A stretch of 64,000 nucleotides of DNA from Bacteroides oleiciplenus YIT 12058 (lineage in GTDB: Bacteria; Bacteroidota; Bacteroidia; Bacteroidales; Bacteroidaceae). The DNA lies in assembly GCF_000315485.1 (NCBI RefSeq), contig NZ_JH992943.1:205594-269593 (forward strand), in the 5' to 3' direction. The stretch's first letter is position 1; the number at the start of each line of letters is the position of its first letter. A program made the position numbers and the translations under genes. The notes under the pieces were generated by a model, which was not told where the DNA came from, made no database searches, and saw only the letters and a program-made list of their open reading frames with translations. Below, piece after piece: positions 27,942 through 35,489 of this stretch.

Positions 27942-29462
27942 TTATTTATCTGTCGTGTAGGTGATGACATCTCTTACCCAAATGTCAGCACCTTTTACAG
28001 GATTTATCCATTTGCAAGTCACCGTATATTTATCGTAAGGTTGCACATAATTGAAGAACAATTCATGTTTACGGTGATTATACTTCAATGGAAGCTTGCA
28101 CACTTCTATCAATTTATCATTGAAGTAAACTTCTAATTCAGCAACATATTCTTCGGGAACATTTTCACCTTTAAGTTCTCCTTTGATTACAGCTCCTGTT
28201 CCTTCAAATTCTATTGGCGGGAAATTGGCAATCCAATTATCCACAACCACTCTCTTATCGAGTTTCAAACCTTCAAAACTAATTTCCAATTTTGCAGGAA
28301 CCGGCTTTTGGAAATTGATCTTTACTTCACTTCCAGAAATCTTCCCACCTTCTTTTTCTATCATTTGTAAAGCATGTCCATAACTCAACTCAGAACCTTT
28401 ATTAAAGCTCACAGTATTATTGAAAGGCATATCTTCAACAATTACCATTTCCGCCTTATATTTCTCCGGAAGACGATTATAGCCAAGCATGGTTCCCAAA
28501 ATACCTCCGGAAGAAGCCGGATTACAGTCGGAATCTTGTCCTGCACGTGTAGAAATATCAATTGTCTTTTCAAAGTCGCCCTGTCCGTAAAGCAATCCCA
28601 AAATGATATAGGCTCCATTTACATAAGTTTCAATGTTAAAAGGTACCTCAACACCATCGGGACAAGCTATATCGTTGGTTCCCCACTTTTTCTCAATCTC
28701 TTCCCAACACTTTTTCCAATTAGTCGGATATTGTTTATGCCAGTTGATAACATCAGTCATACACGCATGAAAACGGCTTTCCCGGGGAATAACTTTCAAT
28801 CCTTCTGTCACGATATACTCGATGTCATCACTCACATAAGCCAAAGAATACATCGCTGCTACATATACACCACCATACCATCCATCTCCGTATGCCATGA
28901 TATGCCCAACACGGTCACAAATTCCCACTGCACTGTTCACCATACCAGGAGACATAATACCTGCAAAATCAGCTTCTATCTGGAAATCCAGACAATTGGC
29001 ATGAGGATTATTTTTCCAATATCCACTGGCATGGGGAGGCAAGCCTTGTAACAGGTTATAACGAGCCTGCTGGTTTGCATGACACAACGGATATTCTTTA
29101 GCCAAGAATGCGGCTGCAAAAGAATCGACCGGAGCATCCAATCCACACCTTTCAAAGGTCTCTACAAATGTCAGATCTACGTAAACATCATCATAAAGCC
29201 CACCACCACCATCAAACCATTTCTTTATTTCACCATTTCCCCACGGTATAAGTACAGAATCAGGAATTATGGTAGATAAATACTGAAACTCAGTTGGACC
29301 ACCATAAGTACATCCTAAGATTTGCCCAGCCCAAGCACCTTTTACTTTATCAAATAGTACATCTTTCGATAAGGTGAGGTTTAGGTTCTCTTTTTGAGAA
29401 GTACCACACGAGCATAATGCCGTAATAAGACAGCCGCTCAATAAAAAATTTCTAATCTTCAT
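27942..29462 (-). CDS. ADP-ribosylglycohydrolase-family lipoprotein
   Basis: 506 aa from ATG 29460-29462 (lipobox ITALCSC, Cys19). A frame to 29483 overlaps the porter gene. It has the same two-part layout as the protein at 12605-14128: a catalytic all-alpha domain with the LYDDVYVDL and AGQDSDCNPAS metal-binding motifs, and a C-terminal beta-sandwich. The two are about 60% identical. Lipidation versus soluble export suggests one copy at the membrane and one free in the periplasm. The bond cleaved is inferred to be a ribosyl linkage. Confidence 0.82.
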   Translation of the reverse strand: MKIRNFLLSGCLITALCSCGTSQKENLNLTLSKDVLFDKVKGAWAGQILGCTYGGPTEFQYLSTIIPDSVLIPWGNGEIKKWFDGGGGLYDDVYVDLTFVETFERCGLDAPVDSFAAAFLAKEYPLCHANQQARYNLLQGLPPHASGYWKNNPHANCLDFQIEADFAGIMSPGMVNSAVGICDRVGHIMAYGDGWYGGVYVAAMYSLAYVSDDIEYIVTEGLKVIPRESRFHACMTDVINWHKQYPTNWKKCWEEIEKKWGTNDIACPDGVEVPFNIETYVNGAYIILGLLYGQGDFEKTIDISTRAGQDSDCNPASSGGILGTMLGYNRLPEKYKAEMVIVEDMPFNNTVSFNKGSELSYGHALQMIEKEGGKISGSEVKINFQKPVPAKLEISFEGLKLDKRVVVDNWIANFPPIEFEGTGAVIKGELKGENVPEEYVAELEVYFNDKLIEVCKLPLKYNHRKHELFFNYVQPYDKYTVTCKWINPVKGADIWVRDVITYTTDK

Positions 29463-29479
29463 TCTATATAATATTAAGG

Positions 29480-30886
29480 TCAATTTTTAGTTGTCATCCA
29501 GTAACGCTCAATCTCTTCCAAAGACTTTCCAGTTGTTTCAGGAACAAGTTTCCAAACAATCAGCATATAAGGTACACACATGATTGCAAACAGCAGGAAT
29601 GTTCCGGCGGGGGTAAGATTCTGGAGCATCCAGGGGGTTAACTGTCCAATCAGGTATGTACCTATCCACAAAGCAAAGCCGGCAATGGACATGGCGAGTC
29701 CTCGTACCCGGGTCGGGTACATTTCAGAAAGAAGCACAAATACCACAGCACATATAGACACGGCACAACAAAATACATAGAAGAGGAAAAAGACCAGAAG
29801 GAAAATACTGGAAATTCCCCAAGATTCGCCATAGATAAAGTAAGTCGCAATTAGTATTAAAGAAACTACCATACCAGACACACCATAATAAACCAACTTC
29901 TTGCGACCTACCTTATCAATAATAACGAGAGCCAATATAGTAGTCAATGTATTCACCAAACCTACCAAAACTTGATAAAATAAAGAATCACCTCCGGATA
30001 AACCAGCATTCTCAAAAATAGCTGGTCCATAGTACAAAACCGCATTCACTCCCATAAACTGTCCCAGCATGGCTATACATACACCTATAATAACAGCTTT
30101 CCTAATACCGGGTTGCAATAAGAGGCGCCATTCAGACTTGGACTCAGAAGTTATTACAGATTTAGTCTCTGTCAATTGAAATAAAGCTTCTTTGGAAGAA
30201 ACATATATTCTTTCGAGAATATCCGTAGCCTTTTCTTCCCTCCCTTTCAAGATTAGCCAGCGAGGACTTTCAGGAATAAAAAAGATAATAATAAAGAACA
30301 GTATGGCAGGTAGTGTTTCCATACCTAACATTCCTCTCCACACTTCTGTTACAAATATCAGGCTCCACCATCCTGTAGTAACATCGGGATTACTTGTGGA
30401 ATATCCCAGAAGCTGATAATTCACAAGATAAGCACCTAAAAATCCAATTGTAACCGCCAACTGATACAAGGAAACTAAACGTCCACGATATTGTGCCACA
30501 GCTACTTCTGAAATATAAAGTGGAGAAATGATAGAAACGACTCCTATTCCGACACCACCTATAATCCGATAGACCACCAATTGATTAAAGTCCATACATA
30601 CAGCACAACCAATGGCAGATGTGGAAAATAAAATAGCTGAAAGGATCATAGTAGATTTTCGTCCGAACTTATCACTCAAAATACCTGCAAAAAGTACTCC
30701 GATAATAGATCCGACCAATGCACACCCTACATACCATCCTTGTTGTAAGGCATCCAGTCGAAACTGTTCTGTTACTTGAGCAATAGTACCGGAAATAACA
30801 GCAGTATCATATCCGAATAAGAAACCGCCCAAGGCCGCCACTACTGAAAGGAAAACTAAATAGCCTAAATTAATTGTCGACTTCAT
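29480..30886 (-). CDS. MFS sugar porter (XylE/GLUT type), operon A copy
   Basis: 468 aa, twelve predicted membrane segments, with the sugar-porter signatures GGFLFGYDTAVISG, DKFGRK, PLYISEVAVAQYRGRL, PESPRWL and VPETTGKSLEEIE. Paralog of 2798-4201. Differences cluster in the loop between TM5 and TM6 (GYSTSNPDVTTGWW versus AYAETHTNPGTDWF), which could alter specificity, but this is a guess. It follows the leading DUF4434 gene with a 2-base gap. Confidence 0.9.
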   Translation of the reverse strand: MKSTINLGYLVFLSVVAALGGFLFGYDTAVISGTIAQVTEQFRLDALQQGWYVGCALVGSIIGVLFAGILSDKFGRKSTMILSAILFSTSAIGCAVCMDFNQLVVYRIIGGVGIGVVSIISPLYISEVAVAQYRGRLVSLYQLAVTIGFLGAYLVNYQLLGYSTSNPDVTTGWWSLIFVTEVWRGMLGMETLPAILFFIIIFFIPESPRWLILKGREEKATDILERIYVSSKEALFQLTETKSVITSESKSEWRLLLQPGIRKAVIIGVCIAMLGQFMGVNAVLYYGPAIFENAGLSGGDSLFYQVLVGLVNTLTTILALVIIDKVGRKKLVYYGVSGMVVSLILIATYFIYGESWGISSIFLLVFFLFYVFCCAVSICAVVFVLLSEMYPTRVRGLAMSIAGFALWIGTYLIGQLTPWMLQNLTPAGTFLLFAIMCVPYMLIVWKLVPETTGKSLEEIERYWMTTKN

Positions 30887-30888
30887 TT

Positions 30889-31989
30889 CTATTTTATATT
30901 AAAGTATTCTTTATATCTATTATACAGATGCCCTGCTTGCAGATATGCAGATTGCGGACTCATAAAGTGAGAAAATTCAAAAGTTATAGCTTTATCATAT
31001 CCAGCTCTTGTAGCTGCCTCTAACTTCATTCGGAGTTTATCGAACTTTATCGGCAAAAAGTTAATCGGCATATCACGATCAAATGTTTCTGCATTTGTCC
31101 AACATTTCATTCCATATTTATCTGCCAGCTTTTTATTAACAGTGAAAAAAGCATCCAATTCATCATAATCAATGTGTCCATCCTGAAAAGCACAGGCATC
31201 AACAACTTCATGAATTCCATCAAATATTTCATTCCATTCTTTTTCATGCTCCTGAACAGAAACAGCATCTTCTTTGGTTAATTGACCTGTTCCCATTACA
31301 GCTTTCTTGCCATCAATCCAAGGAGATATGAAAGTCGGCAAACCGCCGGACACATCTTTACACTGTTTTCCCATCGCACGGAAAGCATCAATGGCACCTT
31401 TCGTTTTACGGCTAATCTCACCACTTATATACCATCCACCAAAACTTTTATATTTTTCGCCATACAAGTTCCAGACTTCATCAATCACATATTTATTATC
31501 TTCGACTTCACAAGATAAATCACCCGTATCCCAATATTTACCAGAATCATATAAACCAAAGTAAAACTTCATCTGATACTTCTCTGCCAAACGAAGATAC
31601 ATATCGACCAAATCAATAGACGGCATATAACATCCTTTACCAAGCAAATATTTAGAAGGATAGGTCATAAATTTACGATAACCGGAACGAATCATGATAA
31701 CAGTATCAATTCCAATGCTTTTCATATGACGAAAATCCTGCTCCCACTCTTTTTCACCCCAATTCTGATGAGGAATATCATGAGAGATTTCATCTAAGAA
31801 AGTTCCCGTAATCTTCAACCCATTATCCTTAGGAATAATAAATCTATTGGCATCTGGACCATTCTTGGTTGCCGGGGAGGACAAGGTATTTTCTCTCTCT
31901 TCCGTTGCCAGCAATCCAGGAGCCACCAAAGCAGAAGCTCCCATCAGTGCGGCCCTTTTAAAAAAATCCCTGCGACTACTTGTTTTCAT
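30889..31989 (-). CDS. Tat-exported DUF4434-type TIM-barrel protein, first gene of operon A
   Basis: 366 aa with a twin-arginine signal (SSRRDFFKRAALMGASALVAPGLLA). Barrel with Glu191 (GWYISGE) and Glu301 (NAETFDRD). It is the first gene after the promoter at 32081-32110 and the paralog of 5635-6735. The variable stretch between signal and barrel (residues 30-48) is the main difference. DNA is identical to the paralog over 178 bp at 31287-31464. Confidence 0.87.
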   Translation of the reverse strand: MKTSSRRDFFKRAALMGASALVAPGLLATEERENTLSSPATKNGPDANRFIIPKDNGLKITGTFLDEISHDIPHQNWGEKEWEQDFRHMKSIGIDTVIMIRSGYRKFMTYPSKYLLGKGCYMPSIDLVDMYLRLAEKYQMKFYFGLYDSGKYWDTGDLSCEVEDNKYVIDEVWNLYGEKYKSFGGWYISGEISRKTKGAIDAFRAMGKQCKDVSGGLPTFISPWIDGKKAVMGTGQLTKEDAVSVQEHEKEWNEIFDGIHEVVDACAFQDGHIDYDELDAFFTVNKKLADKYGMKCWTNAETFDRDMPINFLPIKFDKLRMKLEAATRAGYDKAITFEFSHFMSPQSAYLQAGHLYNRYKEYFNIK

Positions 31990-32046
31990 AGCTTTTCTTT
32001 TATATAATATATATGTTAACCTATCGAATACTAAGTTTAACCTTTA

Positions 32047-32073
32047 TTATAATTAAGGTTACTACCATTATAA
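32047..32073 (-). repeat. Inverted repeat in the operon A leader
   Basis: TTATAAT (32047-32053) and ATTATAA (32067-32073) flank GGT/ACC (32057-32059 and 32064-32066). It occupies the same place relative to the promoter as the perfect 12-bp repeat of operon B (6792-6822), so a shared regulatory role is likely. Confidence 0.5.
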
Positions 32074-32080
32074 CACGATG

Positions 32081-32110
32081 CAAATATAGATATATTTATT
32101 AAATAAACAA
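32081..32110 (-). promoter_or_regulatory. Operon A promoter with palindromic operator candidate
   Basis: Minus-strand -33 TTG (complement of 32108-32110), 19-base spacer, -7 TATATTTG (complement of 32081-32088). The spacer contains TTTATT-A-AATAAA (32095-32107), identical to the operon B site. It lies 260 bases from the divergent rok start, the usual place for an operator of a local repressor. Confidence 0.75.
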
Positions 32111-32310
32111 TAGATAATAAATAATTTTATTATCAAAATCATATAATTCTTTGCATTTAATTATATAGCACCATATTATTAACCAATAATAAAGATGAAA
32201 ACAGAAGAAACATGAACTAAATATAAAAGGAGAAGAAAGAAAAAAAGAATGATATAGTGATTATAAGCTAAAATAAAAGAAGAAATAATATTCTTTTTCA
32301 TCCAGAAAGA

Positions 32311-32341
32311 TTGAATTTAATAAAAATATTAATTATATTTG
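32311..32341 (+). promoter_or_regulatory. rok promoter
   Basis: -33 TTG at 32311-32313, a 20-base spacer, and -7 TATATTTG at 32334-32341. The start codon is 28 bases further on. The spacer is close to the Bacteroidetes norm of 19. No copy of the 13-bp operator palindrome is seen here, so autorepression is not evident. Confidence 0.6.
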
Positions 32342-32369
32342 TAGTCAATAATGAAATTAACAAAGAGAT

Positions 32370-33581
32370 ATGTATCAGCAATTCCTAAAAGAAATAGAAA
32401 TGGGGTCTAAAAATGCCCTCATAAAAAAAAGGATTATTACCTATTATATATATAATGGTAGTTCTACAATCCCTGATCTTTCAAAAGAGTTAGATTTGAG
32501 TATTCCCACAGTCACAAAATTAATTGGCGAAATGTTTGAGGAAGGTTATATTAATGATTATGGAAAGTTAGAAACAAGTGGAGGACGCCATCCACATTTA
32601 TATGGCTTAAACCCTCAATCCGGATACTTTATTGGAGTAGATATAAAAAAGTTTTCAATAAATATCGGATTAATCAATTTTAAAGGGGATATGGTAGAAC
32701 TTAAGATGGATATTCCATATATCTTTGAAAATTCCCTGGAGGGGATGAATGAGCTCTGTAACCTTATTCTTGACTTCATTAAGAAACTTACCATTGATAC
32801 CGAAAAAATATTAAACATCAATGTAAATGTATCAGGCCGGGTAAATCCTGAATCTGGATATAGTTTCAGCCAATTCAACTTTGAGGAGCGCCCGCTTGCA
32901 GATGTATTAAGTGAAAAATTAGACTATACTGTGACCATTGATAATGATACCCGAGCAATGACTTATGGAGAATATATGCAAGGATGCGTAAAGGGAGAGA
33001 AAGATATCATCTTTGTAAATGTCAGCTGGGGATTAGGAATAGGAATCATTATCGATGGAAAAATCTATAAAGGAAAATCGGGATTCTCAGGAGAATTCGG
33101 CCATGTGAACACATTCGATAATGAAATTATTTGCCATTGTGGCAAGAAAGGTTGCTTGGAAACAGAAGCTTCCGGATCGGCACTACATCGCATTTTATTA
33201 GAACGCATACTTAAAGGAGAGAATTCCATTCTATCCAACCGTATAAATATGGAAAATCCACTAACACTAGATGAGATTATAGCTGCAGTGAATAAGGAAG
33301 ACCTACTATGTATTGAAATTGTAGAAGAAATCGGTCAGAAGCTAGGCAAACAAATAGCAGGACTTATAAATATCTTTAATCCTGAATTAGTCATCATCGG
33401 AGGAACATTGTCTTTGACCGGAGACTACATCACTCAACCCATAAAAACAGCAGTACGAAAATATTCCCTGAACCTCGTAAATAAGGATTCAGCCATTACA
33501 ACTTCTAAATTAAGAGATAAGGCCGGCATTGTAGGTGCATGCATGTTAGCGCGAAGCCGAATGTTTGAAGGTGCTAATTAA
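32370..33581 (+). CDS. ROK-family transcriptional repressor (NagC/XylR-like)
   Basis: 403 aa. An N-terminal winged helix-turn-helix (about 15-75, GSSTIPDLSKELDLSIPTVTKLIGEM) is followed by a ROK sugar-kinase-fold domain: DNDTRAMTYGEYMQG, EFGHVNTF, and the zinc site CHCGKKGCLE. ROK repressors release DNA when a sugar or amino sugar binds. It is divergent from operon A and the only regulator in the region, so it likely controls both operons through the spacer palindrome. A second start at codon 11 is possible. The effector is likely an amino sugar or hexose epimerised by AGE; this is inference. Confidence 0.88.
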   Translation: MYQQFLKEIEMGSKNALIKKRIITYYIYNGSSTIPDLSKELDLSIPTVTKLIGEMFEEGYINDYGKLETSGGRHPHLYGLNPQSGYFIGVDIKKFSINIGLINFKGDMVELKMDIPYIFENSLEGMNELCNLILDFIKKLTIDTEKILNINVNVSGRVNPESGYSFSQFNFEERPLADVLSEKLDYTVTIDNDTRAMTYGEYMQGCVKGEKDIIFVNVSWGLGIGIIIDGKIYKGKSGFSGEFGHVNTFDNEIICHCGKKGCLETEASGSALHRILLERILKGENSILSNRINMENPLTLDEIIAAVNKEDLLCIEIVEEIGQKLGKQIAGLINIFNPELVIIGGTLSLTGDYITQPIKTAVRKYSLNLVNKDSAITTSKLRDKAGIVGACMLARSRMFEGAN

Positions 33582-33583
33582 AA

Positions 33584-34042
33584 TCAAACCTCCAACATCC
33601 GTTTCATATACACAGCTGCACTTTCCAAGTCGGAAGGTGCAGGCGCCCAAGGTGCAATATCTTCAAGAGGAAGTGGCCGATAAGGGCCACTTTTTATTTC
33701 AAAAATTACAGTACCTGATTCCAAAGCGATAATACTATGCCAGGTACCAGAAGGTATTTCCAGACCGTAAACTCCGGCTGACGGACTCAAATTTACTTTT
33801 TCAGTCACATTACCCAAGTCATCATAAAAAAATGCCAACAGACTTCCGCGTAACACAACATAAGTTTCTTCCTTATCTCTATGGCGATGAGGCGGAAGAT
33901 AAGTTCCCGGCTCTAACGCATTAAGCAAACGATGGATAGGCGCATCCAATGACTCATGAAAATTATAATTCATACGCAGACGAGGACTCTCTTGCGCCTC
34001 ATGAGTAACACCGTCCAATAGTTCTTCGGAAATCAGCTTCAT
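33584..34042 (-). CDS. WbuC-like cupin-fold protein
   Basis: About 152 aa; ATG at 34040-34042 overlaps the upstream TGA (TGATG). A start two codons earlier is also possible. Cupin motif 1 is visible as HRHRDKEETYVVLRG (His, His and Glu for metal) and motif 2 as GTWHS. WbuC-family proteins lie in O-antigen and capsule clusters; the exact reaction is not established. It is the last gene of the export set and ends 2 bases from the convergent rok stop. Confidence 0.75.
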   Translation of the reverse strand: MKLISEELLDGVTHEAQESPRLRMNYNFHESLDAPIHRLLNALEPGTYLPPHRHRDKEETYVVLRGSLLAFFYDDLGNVTEKVNLSPSAGVYGLEIPSGTWHSIIALESGTVIFEIKSGPYRPLPLEDIAPWAPAPSDLESAAVYMKRMLEV

Positions 34043-34371
34043 CACCATTTCAATAATTGAGCAAACTTCCCAGGAAGATTTGCCTTATCCGACACAATAG
34101 AAAGCTCTTTACCGTCAGCATTCACTAAGAAAGCTGCTTTTTGAGAAGCCACAACAGAAGCCATAGCTTTCAAATCCCCTTCTACAAAAACACAACCGGA
34201 GAAAAAAGGCACAATAAGTTCCTTTGTTTTTCCATTCCAATTCACATAAACTGTTTGCATAGGACAATAAGTCTTATATCCGGCAACATTCAAATACCGC
34301 ATCAATTTACGTTCTAATCTTGGTGCTGTATATAGAACATACCAGCAACGCGCATTTTCATCCATCATCAT
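34042..34371 (-). CDS. NusG N-terminal-domain protein (UpxY-like, lacking KOW)
   Basis: 109 aa; I choose the ATG at 34369-34371 because it overlaps the wzz stop as ATGA. A longer frame to 34392 is less likely. It matches the NGN domain (CWYVLYTAPRLERKLMRYL, PFFSGCVFVEGD), as in the UpxY antiterminators of Bacteroides capsule loci, but is about 60 residues shorter and has no KOW domain. UpxY genes normally lead capsule operons; this one is next to last. It may be a reduced or decaying paralog. Confidence 0.75.
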   Translation of the reverse strand: MMMDENARCWYVLYTAPRLERKLMRYLNVAGYKTYCPMQTVYVNWNGKTKELIVPFFSGCVFVEGDLKAMASVVASQKAAFLVNADGKELSIVSDKANLPGKFAQLLKW

Positions 34372-35480
34372 ATTGTTGTTTGCTTTTTCCATCCTTTCAA
34401 TAAATCCTTAACAAATAAAATCCAACCTACACTACCTACTCCAGCTAAGAAAATAAAACCAATCAAAATCATAATTTTATTTGGTTTTGCAGGACGCAAG
34501 GGAACCGATGCCGGTTGCACAACTGTGTATACCGGAGTAATTTCTTGCACCTTAGCTTTAGCCATCTGTAACTGTTGGGCAACTTGAGTATATACATTAT
34601 ATGCCAAATTCATTTCATTTTGCAAGCGCTCCTGTTCTGCACGATAACTTAACAAAATAATATTTTGGTTAGCATCTACAAAAGATGCATATTTAGCTTG
34701 TGCAGTAGTATAATTATCTTTAGCTTCTTTATAAAGTTTCTCTGTAAAAGCTAAATCATGGCGCGCTTTATTTGTTCGATAATCTGTAATATAGTTCTGC
34801 AAACAACGCATCACCGTATCCGTCAATGAAGCAGAAATCAGCGGATCCTGCATTGTAACAGACAAAGTCGTAACCCCTGTTTTCTTATCAACTGAAACTG
34901 AAATACGTTTACTCAATGCATCCGCAATTGCAGCTTCATCTCTAGTAAGTCTGAATGGATCTACTTTTGCAGACACTCCTTCTTCTCCTTCATCCTTAAA
35001 TAAAGAAATCACCCAACCTAATGCCTTAAAAGGAGCCGAAGTGATAGCGCCCCACCAAGGTCCACGTTGATACTTATCCAAATATGCATAAAGAGTAGTA
35101 TCAATCTTATCTTTTTGATCTTTCACTTTTACATCAAAGAGCTCAATTAAAAAAGGAGTAGAACTCACAATATCAGGATAAAGTTCTGGTGAAAGCGCAT
35201 CTTCACCACTGGAAGTTCCTAAATTAATACCTGCCATAGCCGCCAGTGCCCCCATACTACCACCGCCTGACTTACTTCCAGTTTCTGGTGCCAGAGTTAC
35301 ACTTGTTGAGTATTCTTTCGGGATACTGAATGCCACAATCAGCCCTACCAGTACAGCATACCCACATGCTTTAAAAACCAGTTTTCTACTTGCCCATACC
35401 TTCTGAGCAAGTTCAATCAAATCAATTTCCTGCTCTTCAGGCTGTTGAGGAGTTGTATTCGGTTTGTTTTCTTCACTCAT
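34368..35480 (-). CDS. Wzz-type polysaccharide chain-length/co-polymerase protein
   Basis: 370 aa. Two membrane helices flank a periplasmic part: about 38-55 (AVLVGLIVAFSIP) and about 338-357 (IMILIGFIFLAGVG). A PxxP-type segment lies just before the second (PLRPAKPNK), and the centre is coiled-coil (about 240-310). It belongs to the Wzz/GNVR family without a fused BY-kinase. It regulates export or length of a surface polysaccharide together with the SLBB protein encoded 10 bases upstream. Confidence 0.88.
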   Translation of the reverse strand: MSEENKPNTTPQQPEEQEIDLIELAQKVWASRKLVFKACGYAVLVGLIVAFSIPKEYSTSVTLAPETGSKSGGGSMGALAAMAGINLGTSSGEDALSPELYPDIVSSTPFLIELFDVKVKDQKDKIDTTLYAYLDKYQRGPWWGAITSAPFKALGWVISLFKDEGEEGVSAKVDPFRLTRDEAAIADALSKRISVSVDKKTGVTTLSVTMQDPLISASLTDTVMRCLQNYITDYRTNKARHDLAFTEKLYKEAKDNYTTAQAKYASFVDANQNIILLSYRAEQERLQNEMNLAYNVYTQVAQQLQMAKAKVQEITPVYTVVQPASVPLRPAKPNKIMILIGFIFLAGVGSVGWILFVKDLLKGWKKQTTI

Positions 35481-35489
35481 AACTTCTAT

